From: Bin5 sp009843665
GTDB lineage: Bacteria > Chloroflexota > Anaerolineae > Caldilineales > Caldilineaceae
DNA: 64,000 nt
Direction of reading: 5' to 3'
Assembly: GCA_965220285.1 (NCBI GenBank)
Contig: OZ244818.1
Span: forward strand, 4,340,001 to 4,404,000
The notes beneath the pieces were generated by a model that made no database searches, was not told the origin of the DNA, and saw nothing but the letters and a program-made list of their open reading frames with translations. Positions 36,310-44,952 of the stretch are shown one piece after another; positions within the stretch are counted from its first letter, which is position 1; every line of letters begins with the position of its first letter. The translations under genes and the position numbers were made by a program.

Positions 36310-36374
36310 CTGCTACATTCTCGACAATGGGAAACACACATCTGATTGGCTGCCCGCGACCAAGTGTTTATTGG

Positions 36375-37379
36375 CTACCCGCCCAAGCTCAGTACCTTTG
36401 CATAGGCGTCGAGCTGCTCCCCCAACCGGTCGCCGCTGAGTAGGCCGCGGGCAAACTGGCGGCGGGCGGCCATCCCGTTCAAGGCCAAACCTAGGTGCAA
36501 GAGTGGCCGCAAAAGCAGATGGAACCCCTGCGGATAGCGGTGTGCATTTTTTCTGAAAAAGCGGAAACGGCTGGCCCACAGCCGTTCGAATGACCGCCAG
36601 CGGATCTGGCTGCTGCTGCGGCCTTCGTAGTGAACTATCTGTGCCGTAGGCACTGCATAAGTCGGCATTCCCGCCTCGCGCATGCGCAAGCACCAGTCCA
36701 TCTCCTCACAGTACATGAAATAACCTTCATCCAGCAGGCCGACCTCCCGAAGGCTCTCTCCCCGCGCCATCAGCGCAGCACCGAGCACAAAGTCGACCTC
36801 AAATGGCGTGACGCCCAGCCACTGCCGCCGCGAATACCGTCCGTTCAGCCGGCTGTGCAAGAGTCGATGGACAAGGCGGCTTAGGCCCGGCAGCCCCGTC
36901 AGGGGCATGAGATCGAAAGCGATTTGCGCCAGCCCTGGAAACGAAAAACCCCCATGTTGCAGCGCGCCGTCTCCATAATGCAATCGTGGGCCGCACACTC
37001 CCATAGTCGGGTTGTCCCGCATGAATGAGGCCAGCTTGCCCAATGCGTCGTCCACAATCTCTGTGTCCGGATTCAGGAGGAGAACGAGGTCGGGGCCAGA
37101 GGCAACGCGTTCCTCGCCGTCGACTCCAAATCCCAACCCTCTCAGCGCGAAGTTATTGGCTCGCGTAAAGCCAAGGTTGTCGGTCATGGCGATGAGATTA
37201 ACGTTCGGGAACTCATCGGCCACCATCTGCGCGCTGCCGTCGTGGCTGGCGTTGTCGACGACCGTTACGTCCACGGCCAGCCAGTCACCGCTCAGTCCTG
37301 CCGAGTCAAAGACGCTCTGCAGGCAGCGGCGTAACAGGTCGCGCACATTGTAGGAGACGATAATAACTGCCAAGCGCAT
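36375..37379 (-). CDS. Glycosyltransferase family 2 (rhamnosyltransferase-like)
   Basis: A 334-residue GT2 enzyme from ATG 37379. N-terminal LAVIIVSYNVRDLLRRCL, VDNASHDGSAQM near 42, the DxD-type LLLNPDTEIVDDAL near 98, and GAALMARGESL followed by YCEEMDWCLRMR near 216 match WbbL/RfbF-type rhamnosyltransferases. The frame also opens at 37442, overlapping the previous gene by 17 bases; the internal ATG starts right before the first beta strand. It is part of the minus-strand glycan group. Confidence 0.9.
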   Translation of the reverse strand: MRLAVIIVSYNVRDLLRRCLQSVFDSAGLSGDWLAVDVTVVDNASHDGSAQMVADEFPNVNLIAMTDNLGFTRANNFALRGLGFGVDGEERVASGPDLVLLLNPDTEIVDDALGKLASFMRDNPTMGVCGPRLHYGDGALQHGGFSFPGLAQIAFDLMPLTGLPGLSRLVHRLLHSRLNGRYSRRQWLGVTPFEVDFVLGAALMARGESLREVGLLDEGYFMYCEEMDWCLRMREAGMPTYAVPTAQIVHYEGRSSSQIRWRSFERLWASRFRFFRKNAHRYPQGFHLLLRPLLHLGLALNGMAARRQFARGLLSGDRLGEQLDAYAKVLSLGG

Positions 37380-37425
37380 AGATCTGTTCGGAAGTTGGTC
37401 TGACGCCAAGGTTGTGGCTTGGCGC

Positions 37426-38745
37426 TCACTCCGTACCAACATTTACCGTGATACGGTCAATGAAATCGTTGGGGTGGCCATAAGCCTCATGAATCAACCC
37501 GCCCCACCACAGAACATTCCCGCCCGGGGGCCTTCCATCAAATTGTATGCATCCGCTGACCTCGCCGGATTTCCCCGGCATCAGATACCACGCACTCTCC
37601 CCTTCAATTTCAAGGTATTCTAGGTCCTCTTCGCGTCCGATCGCCCACCGGAATGGATAGGTATACCCGGTTGTGCTGAAATTGAGTCCAAACCGAAACA
37701 CGCCGGGCGATTCAAACCAGTACTTGCCCCGGTTTTCCGGCATGGAAGCGATCGTGTTGAACGAATCATGTGTGAAGTCTTTGGCGAAATGGTACTCCTG
37801 CCCCGGCCATGGACCGTTGGTGCGAACAGGCACCTCGCCTTCATTCTTAACAAGGGCGCTGAAACACAGCTTTTGTCCAAGCGGCACACTTACGACTCGA
37901 TTGACTTCGTTTACCCAGTCGATTTCGCCTTGAACTACGTCAGCCCGCGGCCTGCCTCCCATTTCTATTGTTAGAGCGCGAGTCACCCGCACGCGATTTC
38001 CGGCAAGATCGTTCGCCTCGCCAACCACCAGGTAGTCGCCGTCAGGAGGTGGTTCTGCATTTAGATCGACGCCGCCAAAATATTTGTATGTGTGGTTTCC
38101 AGCTTCCTCAGGTTCAATTGTGTTCGGCCCTTCCGCGATATGCACCTTCAGGCCAGGCTTGTCAGGGTCCTCAAGATACACCTGAATGTTCTGCACCTCC
38201 TTCGTCAGGTTGTAGGAGATGCTAACCCAGTCGTCCCGCAATCCGTCCAGATTGGGACGAAATACCTTGGGCATGACCGCAAAGCTTTCCAATCTTGGCA
38301 CTTCCGTGTCGCCGTTTTCCAGAGTGATGGTGCCGTCCGCAATTTCCGTGTTGGCGCTGTCATCCATTGCCTGAATGAACCAGCGATACTTTCCGTCTGG
38401 CAAGACACGGCTGAGGATTTCATTGGTCCCGCCCTCCGTCTGCTCGATCATGGGTTCATCCATCACACCCCCCCACAGCACACTGTAGCTGCCCGGAGAG
38501 CGGCGCCGCTCCTTGCGAAAGTAGAACCGTTCGCCTTCTTCGTTCTCGAAAAAGATGCTGATGTTGGCCGACCGGCTGAGCGTATAGCGAATCTCTGTGA
38601 CGTCTGTATCGCCGTCGGCGTTGGGAGATATCTGATCTGGCGCCACTGCAACGTCCCGCAGCAGCGGCCCAAAGCCCACATCCAGCCGGCCGCAACCGGC
38701 CAGAAGCAGGGCGAGAACAACAGTACAAAGGGCGATCCTGGTCAT
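37426..38745 (-). CDS. Lipoprotein with FlgD/Ig-like domains
   Basis: A 439-residue lipoprotein: signal peptide residues 1-17 ending in lipobox LLLAGC, then beta-rich repeats. Two segments beginning with ISPNADGDTDVTEIRYTLS (near residue 38) and PKVFRPNLDGLRDDWVSISY (near 158) are FlgD-type Ig-like domains that precede calcium-binding-like Asp/Asn clusters. A C-terminal domain of about 150 residues (from about 285) contains tryptophan-rich strands. It sits between a DegT aminotransferase and glycosyltransferase genes, so it may be a surface component of a glycan assembly. Function unknown. Confidence 0.82.
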   Translation of the reverse strand: MTRIALCTVVLALLLAGCGRLDVGFGPLLRDVAVAPDQISPNADGDTDVTEIRYTLSRSANISIFFENEEGERFYFRKERRRSPGSYSVLWGGVMDEPMIEQTEGGTNEILSRVLPDGKYRWFIQAMDDSANTEIADGTITLENGDTEVPRLESFAVMPKVFRPNLDGLRDDWVSISYNLTKEVQNIQVYLEDPDKPGLKVHIAEGPNTIEPEEAGNHTYKYFGGVDLNAEPPPDGDYLVVGEANDLAGNRVRVTRALTIEMGGRPRADVVQGEIDWVNEVNRVVSVPLGQKLCFSALVKNEGEVPVRTNGPWPGQEYHFAKDFTHDSFNTIASMPENRGKYWFESPGVFRFGLNFSTTGYTYPFRWAIGREEDLEYLEIEGESAWYLMPGKSGEVSGCIQFDGRPPGGNVLWWGGLIHEAYGHPNDFIDRITVNVGTE

Positions 38746-38778
38746 GGCAAAGAGGGCGGGAAACTTCAGTTACGAGGA

Positions 38779-40056
38779 CTAGGCAAGAGCATCGAGCACT
38801 TTCGTGACACCGTCGATGGTCTCCTCCACATCCGAATTACTCAAATAAGGGTCCACATTCAGTACGACCGATCTGGCAAGAATATCGAGCGACCGCTGAC
38901 ACATGTCCGGCGAATAGGCAATATCTCGTCTCGCCCAGCGCCAGGGACCACCGGTTTCCGTCCAGGTGCGTTTCGACAGAACAGGAAGCCAGTGCGCGTA
39001 AACATGGATATCCTGCCGTTCCGGCCTGTAAAGCACGCCCGCAGAGATGTTCTCAGCGTTCAGAGCATGCGCGACCGATTTGGCCTTGGCAGGCGTTTCC
39101 ACGAACATCGCCAGTGTGATGGCACTGTCGCCGTCAGGGTCGGGAATATCTCGAAAGGTGACCCCTCTGCTCGCGGCGGTCGAACTGATACCGGCCAGCA
39201 ACATCTCCTTCCTGGCGCGGGCGGCTTCTACAATGCTCTGCAATCGCCCCAACTGCACCAGTCCGATGGCCGCCGGCATCTCCGCCATCCGGAAATTGGC
39301 GCCCCACAATACTTCAACGTCCGGCAGCTCCAGCCGGTTCCACGCGGCCACGTCGTGAAACATGAATGCCCGTTGCCAGACCTGCTGGTCGCTGGTCGTC
39401 ACCATGCCGCCTTCACCCGTCGTGATGATCTTGCTGAACTGCAGGCTGAAGCAGCCGACATCGCCCATAGAGCCGAGCCTGCGGCCCTGGAAGCTGGCCC
39501 CGTTTCCCTGGGCACAGTCTTCGATCACCCTCAACCCGTGACGCCTGGCGATCTCAAGAATGGCGTCCATCCGCGCCATTGCCCCGCGCATATGCACCGG
39601 CATAATCGCCTTGGTGTGCGGGCTGATCTTGCGCTCCACGTCGGCCGGGTCAAGCGTCAGCGACCCGTCGATCTCGGCAATGATCGGAATCCCTCCGACC
39701 GCCATGACAGCCGTAGCCGAGGCCATCCACGTGTAGGCCGGCAAAATCACCTCGTCACCCGGCCCAATGCCAATTCCCTGCAAGCCGCTGATCAACGCCG
39801 CGGTCCCGGACGTGACCGCCAGAGCACGGGCCGCGCCGACCGATGACGCGAACGCCCGCTCAAACTGGTCCGCCTTCGACTCGCCATCTTCATGGCCCGT
39901 AAAGCGGAACAGCCTTTTGGCGCGCAACACGTCGAGGACGGCCTGCTCTTCCTCTTCGTCGATCGCCTGACCACCGGGGGCCAGTGACGAATCCATTCTG
40001 CTGCGCGCAGGCGCACCACCGTGTATGGCAAGCCGGGACACGCTTTTCGCTGTCAT
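38779..40056 (-). CDS. DegT/DnrJ/EryC1/StrS family aminotransferase
   Basis: A 425-residue PLP enzyme that transaminates keto-sugars or inosose. ALAVTSGTAALISGLQGI near residue 77 binds the cofactor phosphate. VIEDCAQGNGASFQGRRLG near 175 contains the PLP-ring Asp, and the lysine is in FSLQFSKIITTGEGG near 205. PGDEVILPAYTWMASA and the final domain fit the StrS class. It begins the minus-strand glycan group and has a divergent promoter region upstream. Product likely an amino-sugar or aminocyclitol. Confidence 0.93.
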   Translation of the reverse strand: MTAKSVSRLAIHGGAPARSRMDSSLAPGGQAIDEEEEQAVLDVLRAKRLFRFTGHEDGESKADQFERAFASSVGAARALAVTSGTAALISGLQGIGIGPGDEVILPAYTWMASATAVMAVGGIPIIAEIDGSLTLDPADVERKISPHTKAIMPVHMRGAMARMDAILEIARRHGLRVIEDCAQGNGASFQGRRLGSMGDVGCFSLQFSKIITTGEGGMVTTSDQQVWQRAFMFHDVAAWNRLELPDVEVLWGANFRMAEMPAAIGLVQLGRLQSIVEAARARKEMLLAGISSTAASRGVTFRDIPDPDGDSAITLAMFVETPAKAKSVAHALNAENISAGVLYRPERQDIHVYAHWLPVLSKRTWTETGGPWRWARRDIAYSPDMCQRSLDILARSVVLNVDPYLSNSDVEETIDGVTKVLDALA

Positions 40057-40183
40057 GCATCAACCTCCTGTAGGGTACGATATTCGACCCAACTACGACC
40101 GGGGAGAGCCCGACCCGTACCAGCGACTCCGGCCCTCCTATGTTCCCCTGCAAGCGCGACCAGTATAACATAGGGCCAGGCGG

Positions 40184-40211
40184 TTGACAGTCTGCGGGAG
40201 TCGTGTTTAAC
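40184..40211 (+). promoter_or_regulatory. Promoter for the Gfo/Idh/MocA gene at 40261
   Basis: TTGACA (40184-40189), 16-base spacer ending in TG, and TTTAAC (40206-40211). The same 204-base gap holds a minus-strand TATACT at 40167-40162 that could serve the divergent DegT gene. Confidence 0.55.
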
Positions 40212-40260
40212 TTCCCCAACTGTTCCGACCTTATACAAAAAAAATCTGGAGTTTAAGAAT

Positions 40261-41241
40261 ATGGACAAAATTCGATGGGGTATTCTGGGTACCGGACGCA
40301 TCGCCGGAGACTTTGCAACCGGGCTTGCCGCCGAATCGGATGCCGAAATCGTCGCCGTGGGTTCGCGTGCCCAGCACACTGCAGACGAGTTTGCCGACAG
40401 GTTCGCAATCCCGAACCGGCATCCCTCTTACGACGCGCTTGCCGCCGACCCTGATGTCGATATCATCTATATCGCCACCCCTCACACCTTGCACAAAGAG
40501 AATACGATTAGCTGCTTGAACGCCGGCAAGGCCGTGCTGTGCGAGAAACCCTTCGCCATCAATAGCGCTGAAGCACAGGACATGATCGACTGCGCCCGCG
40601 CCCACGGCATTTTCCTGATGGAGGCAATGTGGACGCGATTCCTACCCCACATCCGTGACATGGTTCGTCGCATCGAAGAAGGGCAGATTGGCGACATCCG
40701 CCTCTTTCAAGGAGACTTCTGCTATCGCGCACCAGTTAATCCGGCAAGCCGCGCCTTCAACCCGGACTTGGGCGGCGGCGCCCTACTGGACATTGGCGTG
40801 TATCCGATTTCGTTGGTCCATCACCTGCTGGGGGGACCTGCCCGAATCGCGTCCTTTGCGCACTTGGGCGAGACCGGCGTCGACGAGTTGGCCGGCATGC
40901 TCTTCCAATATGAGGACGGTGCGCTGGCTGTAATGTCCACGGCCGTTCGAGCCAACACACCCCATTCCCTGCTCATAAGTGGAACACAAGGGGAGATTCG
41001 CGCCGACGCGCGCTGGTGGGCTCCCTCCGGTTTCACGATCAGTCGCGATGGACATGAACCTGAGACGGTGCGCCCGGATTTTATCGGCAATGGTTGGAAC
41101 TATCAGGCCGTCGAATGCGGCCGCTGCCTGCGAGAAGGTCTTACCGAACACGAACTGATGCCCCTCGACGAGTCGCTGGCTATCATGCGTCTGATGGACG
41201 GACTGCGCGAGGATTGGGGGCTGCGCTATCCCATGGAATGA
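40261..41241 (+). CDS. Gfo/Idh/MocA family oxidoreductase (dihydrodiol dehydrogenase-like)
   Basis: A 326-residue NAD(P)-dependent enzyme. WGILGTGRIAGDFA at the N-terminus is the dinucleotide motif, VLCEKPFAINS near 93 holds the catalytic-region Lys, and FLMEAMWTRFLPH near 117 is the hallmark of the trans-1,2-dihydrobenzenediol dehydrogenase/xylose dehydrogenase subgroup. LGGGALLDIGVYPISLV near 170 completes the family pattern. It is monocistronic, with a promoter at 40184 and a strong terminator at 41269. Substrate unknown, likely a pentose or hexose. Confidence 0.92.
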   Translation: MDKIRWGILGTGRIAGDFATGLAAESDAEIVAVGSRAQHTADEFADRFAIPNRHPSYDALAADPDVDIIYIATPHTLHKENTISCLNAGKAVLCEKPFAINSAEAQDMIDCARAHGIFLMEAMWTRFLPHIRDMVRRIEEGQIGDIRLFQGDFCYRAPVNPASRAFNPDLGGGALLDIGVYPISLVHHLLGGPARIASFAHLGETGVDELAGMLFQYEDGALAVMSTAVRANTPHSLLISGTQGEIRADARWWAPSGFTISRDGHEPETVRPDFIGNGWNYQAVECGRCLREGLTEHELMPLDESLAIMRLMDGLREDWGLRYPME

Positions 41242-41268
41242 GAACCAGACTTGACCGCTTGATACTTC

Positions 41269-41297
41269 AAGAGCAGCCGTGTAGGGCTGCTCTTTTT
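41269..41297 (+). terminator. Intrinsic terminator after the Gfo/Idh/MocA gene
   Basis: A perfect 10-bp stem AAGAGCAGCC/GGCTGCTCTT with a 6-base loop, whose 3' arm runs into TTTTT. It lies 28 bases after the stop at 41241. Confidence 0.85.
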
Positions 41298-41299
41298 GC

Positions 41300-42142
41300 T
41301 TACCCGACAGCCTTCCGGCAGAAATACAGGCTGCCTCGCAATAGGTCCACGATTCGACTGTCAGGCGCGCCCGCCTCCAGGGCATCGGGTTGCAATTCTA
41401 GCGAAATGGAGTATGAGTATCCGTCCGCGGCCATGCGAGACAATAGTGCGCCGAGCCGCAGCGAGCCGTCCTCGGGACGGCGGTGTTCGCTGCCGTCGAA
41501 GTTGCTCAGATGCACGTGCTTCACGCGCTGCCCCCAGCGGTCGTAAGCCTCCAGCGGGTCAAGCCCCCAGGTGCCTAGGTGGGTCGTGTCCAAGGTTATG
41601 TGAGGAAAGCGAGCGATGTCGTCGAGTGTCTTGCGGTTATGCGCGTTCCAACGCGCCGGGTTGACGCGCCGGCCCAGAAAGCGGACGGCCGGCAGGTTTT
41701 CAATGCAAAGCAATACGTCGGTAGAGGATTGAAGCGCAGCGTAACCCTTAGAAAGCCAGATCGCGTATTGGCGGCCGGAATCGAATGGATTCGGCAGCAA
41801 CAGATTGCGCCCCGCGGCCTGCAGAAACGCATATCCAAAGCGCATGGGGAGGTGGTGGACTACAACCTGCGCGCCAAGCTCGTATGCCAGTTCGGCGGTG
41901 CGGGCGATGGCGCCGTACTCTGTCTCGCCCCAGCCGCTGCAGTTGCGGCTGAAAGGGCTGTGGAAGGCCGGGATCGGCAACGAGTGGCTTTCCATCAGGT
42001 GTTGCAGGTAGTCGGCCTGGCGTGTGTCCCAGCGATGATCGATGAGCATCTCGATACCGTCGAAGCCGGCTTCAGCCGCCAGGGCAAAGACGCGGTCGAC
42101 GCTGTAGTTATACAGGGATCCGGTGGACAGGATGAATCTCAT
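41300..42142 (-). CDS. Sugar phosphate isomerase/epimerase (TIM barrel)
   Basis: A 280-residue AP-endonuclease-2-type TIM-barrel protein. FILSTGSLYNYS and GFDGIEMLIDH near residue 28 begin the barrel, VVVHHLPMRFG near 94 carries a metal-ligand His, LLCIENLPAVRFLG near 144 a metal-ligand Glu, ITLDTTHLGTWG near 176 an Asp/His pair, and VKHVHLSNFDG near 198 a His. All ligands typical of the fold appear to be in place. It is read convergently with the oxidoreductase gene and sits upstream of no obvious operon partner. Substrate not determinable. Confidence 0.88.
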   Translation of the reverse strand: MRFILSTGSLYNYSVDRVFALAAEAGFDGIEMLIDHRWDTRQADYLQHLMESHSLPIPAFHSPFSRNCSGWGETEYGAIARTAELAYELGAQVVVHHLPMRFGYAFLQAAGRNLLLPNPFDSGRQYAIWLSKGYAALQSSTDVLLCIENLPAVRFLGRRVNPARWNAHNRKTLDDIARFPHITLDTTHLGTWGLDPLEAYDRWGQRVKHVHLSNFDGSEHRRPEDGSLRLGALLSRMAADGYSYSISLELQPDALEAGAPDSRIVDLLRGSLYFCRKAVG

Positions 42143-42216
42143 GGCAAATCTCTGGACAGGTGTCGCTTGCGCCTGATACCGGGATGCAAGCCAGCCGGGC
42201 TGTTACAAGGTCATCG

Positions 42217-43062
42217 TCAAACAGGAACGACCCGCGTCACGAATTGCGCAAATGATGTCGGACAGCGGCCCAGCAGCCAGCCCAGGACATTGCCGTTTCC
42301 TATCAGTCCGTAGCGTTCGTAATATCGAAACATCGCGGCCAGATATCCTATCGTCTCGGAAGGCATTCCGCCGGCATTTGCGGAGCTTTCCCATCTCTCT
42401 ACTGATCTTTCAACAGCTTCAACCGGTCGCTGCAATCGGTGGGCAAAAGCCTGGGCTATTTCCTCGGAGGAGAGATTCGCGGGCCCGGCCAGCTCGTAAA
42501 TCGCTCCTTCATGGCCGGCTTCGGTCAGTATGCGTGCAGCTGCCAGGGCAACGTCAGCCAGGTCAACAAGCGCGAATCGAGCCCGAATACTGTAGGGTAC
42601 TACATATCTGCCCTTCATCACAATGTCATCCAGGTAGGCAACCACGTTCTGCATGTACGCGCATGGCTGGAGAATTGTGAAAGGTAAGCCGCCGCGAAAG
42701 ATCTCCTCTTCCACGCGCAGCTTCTGCCAGTGGTGGGGCATCTCTTCTGTCTGCGGGTGAAGCACCGAATGGTAGACGAAGCGCTTAACACCGGCCGTTC
42801 GTGCAGCCTCCATCGCCATACGGCCGACCTCAAGCTCGCGGGGATACATATTGGGGCAGATGAGATAGAGCGCATCGACCCCGAGGCACGCCTCCATCCA
42901 CAAGCGCGCATCCGCCAGGTCGCCGACAACCGTATCAGTTGCTGGCAGGTCGTGGGCTTGCTCGGAACGTCGCAGCCAGGCCCGCGCCGGCTGTCCGCTC
43001 TGGGCCAGTGCCTCGAGTACGGCCTTGCCGGTCTTGCCGGCCGCGCCGGTCACCAGGATCAT
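42217..43062 (-). CDS. NmrA-like/NAD(P)H-binding protein
   Basis: A 281-residue atypical SDR with the dinucleotide motif ILVTGAAGKTGKAVLEA at residues 2-18, GDLADARLW near 48 and FVYHSVLHPQTEEMPHHW near 93, as in NmrA/QOR2-type proteins. The canonical Tyr-x3-Lys is absent, which fits the regulatory or quinone-reductase branches. Its ATG overlaps the stop of the Uma2-like gene upstream (ATGA), so the two are translationally coupled. Function may be redox sensing or reduction of a quinone; not certain. Confidence 0.87.
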   Translation of the reverse strand: MILVTGAAGKTGKAVLEALAQSGQPARAWLRRSEQAHDLPATDTVVGDLADARLWMEACLGVDALYLICPNMYPRELEVGRMAMEAARTAGVKRFVYHSVLHPQTEEMPHHWQKLRVEEEIFRGGLPFTILQPCAYMQNVVAYLDDIVMKGRYVVPYSIRARFALVDLADVALAAARILTEAGHEGAIYELAGPANLSSEEIAQAFAHRLQRPVEAVERSVERWESSANAGGMPSETIGYLAAMFRYYERYGLIGNGNVLGWLLGRCPTSFAQFVTRVVPV

Positions 43063-43667
43063 GTGGGGATTATCTCATCGACAGGAACGGAAAACGCTCT
43101 AAAAACAGCAGAACGGGCGGTTTCCCCTTCACCCCACTTCCCGAGTTGTTCGTAGTTTCCTTCCTTCAAGACATGGATCTCGACTGACCGATTGTGGGGA
43201 TCGATAATCCAGTATTCCTGCACGCCAGCCTCAGCGTAGAGATCATATTTCAGTTTGCGGTCGTGAGCGGGGTTGGAAGGGGACAGCACTTCAACAACCA
43301 GGTCAGGCGCGCCCTGAATGTTGAGTTCGTCGATGATATGGAGACTTTCACGGCGAATGACGACAATGTCAGGCTGCACAGGGTCACCAATTTTATCTGG
43401 AAGAATTACGTCGATGGGGGCAACGAATGCTATCCCAATGTCAGAATTCTCAAGAAATCCTTCCAAAAAATAGGATTGACGTGTAATGACTCGCTGGTGC
43501 AAAGGCCGCGGCGCCGCCGACATATAGAGTTCTCCCCGGATAACTTCGTAGCGCTTGCCGTCGTCTGGGAGAAGGGCATAGTCCTCATACGTCCACACAA
43601 CCCCGGCCGGAAGCTGCACAGTATGTGTCTCATATGTAGCTGTCACCGATTCCCGTACTTTCCGCAC
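43059..43667 (-). CDS. Uma2 family (DUF820) restriction endonuclease-like protein
   Basis: A 202-residue PD-(D/E)xK-fold protein. The N-terminal TYEDYALLPDDGKRYEVIRGELY is the family signature. QPDIVVIRRES near 118, PDLVVEVLSPSNPAHDRKLKYDLYAEAGVQEYW-type sequence near 140 (Glu and the later Lys of the nuclease core) and YWIIDPHNRSVE near 173 match Uma2. Such proteins are abundant in Chloroflexota and Cyanobacteria and mostly of unknown role. It overlaps the NmrA-like gene by four bases and has no partner toxin or methylase nearby. Confidence 0.92.
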   Translation of the reverse strand: MRKVRESVTATYETHTVQLPAGVVWTYEDYALLPDDGKRYEVIRGELYMSAAPRPLHQRVITRQSYFLEGFLENSDIGIAFVAPIDVILPDKIGDPVQPDIVVIRRESLHIIDELNIQGAPDLVVEVLSPSNPAHDRKLKYDLYAEAGVQEYWIIDPHNRSVEIHVLKEGNYEQLGKWGEGETARSAVFRAFSVPVDEIIPT

Positions 43668-43704
43668 TCTTACTATCCTTTTTCAAACGCAAACAGCCGC
43701 GTCA

Positions 43705-43737
43705 AGTGACCGGCAACTTGGTAAGTTGCCGGCCACT
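43705..43737 (-). terminator. Strong hairpin after the NMT1/THI5-like binding protein gene
   Basis: Fifteen-base arms 43705-43719 and 43723-43737 with one A-C mismatch and a 3-base loop (core CCGGCAACTT/AAGTTGCCGG). It is 32 bases past the stop at 43770 on the minus strand. No immediate T-run, so it may terminate weakly or protect the 3' end. Confidence 0.55.
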
Positions 43738-43769
43738 CGTGACTCTCTGCCTTTCTGATGATCAAGCGA

Positions 43770-44909
43770 CTATTCGCCGCCCTCTACCAGTTCGACTTCG
43801 ATGGGCGTGTAGCTGTCACCCATCGTGTCGCCATCCAGCAATTCGAGGGCTGCTTCAGCCAGGTCCGTGCGGAATGCGCCGTCGCTCGGGGCTTCGGAAA
43901 TGACGCCGCCGTCAACCGACACCTGAACGGTCTGGTCCCACAGCGCCTGGTCCATCACGCCGATACCTGCCGGTGAAGGCCAGATCAACTTGTTGATCTC
44001 GTTCAACTGCCAGCTCATGTGACTGTGGCCGAGAGTAGGACCATTGTCCAAAACCACCTGCACACATGCGTCGAAATTGTCTCGGCAGAACTGCCAGCCT
44101 TTGAAACTCGCGGCCAGGAAGCGGATCGCAATATCCTCATTGCCTTCCTCCGCCAACCAGGCTTCGCGGGCGAAGACATGGTCCTGCAACATCGCGGTGC
44201 CGACGTCGTTGAAGTCGATGACCACTAGGTCCGAAGGCTGATAGAGTTCACCGGTCTCGGGGTTAACAGCCTCCAACACCTGGGCGTACTCGTTGTAGAT
44301 CATCGCCTGCGCCGCGTCGAGTTCCCGGTTGAGCAGAGCCAGCATATCGAAGCTCTGCTGAATGATGGTGACATCGTCAGGGTTGTTCGGGTCAATGCCC
44401 TCCGCCCGCATCGCCACGAACAACTCATGCTCATTACCGAATCCCCAGGTTCCGACCTTCTTGCCGGCCATGTCGGCGATGGTTTCCACCGGCGCGTCGG
44501 CCCAGGAGACCTCCAGGGTGCCGCTGCGTTGGAATACCTGGCCGATATTCACCAAATCTGCACCTTCAGCTCGCGACGCCAGCACCTTGGGCACCCAGGC
44601 CAGGCCGAACTCGGCTTGTCCGGAGGCGACCACCTGCTGGGGCACAATGTCGACCGCGCCTTCAAGAATGGTCACGTCCAGGCACTGCTCCGCATAGAAG
44701 CCCTGATCGACGGCGGCAAAATAGCCGGCGAACTGCGACTGGGTCACCCACTGGAGTTGCAGCTTGACCTCCGTCATTTCGGCGCAACCCTCGTCGGCTG
44801 GCGCCATCTCCGCGCCGGAATCCATTGCCGGTGCTGCCGGCACGCAGGCCCCCAGAACCAGGACCAGGAGTACGCATCCGGTCAGCAAAAGTGATGTTCG
44901 ATTCTTCAT
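43770..44909 (-). CDS. ABC transporter substrate-binding protein (NMT1/THI5-like)
   Basis: A 379-residue lipoprotein: lipobox LVLGAC near residue 18, then the periplasmic-binding fold. KLQLQWVTQSQFAGYFAAVD near 47, the ligand-sensing FGLAWVPKVLASRAEG and GKKVGTWGFGNEHELF near 139 are typical of the SsuA/THI5 type, which carries pyrimidine, thiamine-precursor, riboflavin-precursor or sulfonate ligands. ATG 44909 has GGGAGG upstream; the frame extends to 44999 without a signal sequence. It is the third gene after the ATPase and permease. Ligand likely a flat heterocycle given the downstream catabolic genes; not proven. Confidence 0.9.
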   Translation of the reverse strand: MKNRTSLLLTGCVLLVLVLGACVPAAPAMDSGAEMAPADEGCAEMTEVKLQLQWVTQSQFAGYFAAVDQGFYAEQCLDVTILEGAVDIVPQQVVASGQAEFGLAWVPKVLASRAEGADLVNIGQVFQRSGTLEVSWADAPVETIADMAGKKVGTWGFGNEHELFVAMRAEGIDPNNPDDVTIIQQSFDMLALLNRELDAAQAMIYNEYAQVLEAVNPETGELYQPSDLVVIDFNDVGTAMLQDHVFAREAWLAEEGNEDIAIRFLAASFKGWQFCRDNFDACVQVVLDNGPTLGHSHMSWQLNEINKLIWPSPAGIGVMDQALWDQTVQVSVDGGVISEAPSDGAFRTDLAEAALELLDGDTMGDSYTPIEVELVEGGE

Positions 44910-44952
44910 GAGATCCTCCCGATGATCTGTGAATTGCGTGATATCAATCTGA

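Noticed and set aside
38092..39846. A 584-residue plus-strand reading frame
   Set aside because: Antisense to the DegT aminotransferase and the Ig-like lipoprotein genes, both with recognised domains; its own sequence is rich in Arg/His and lacks domains.
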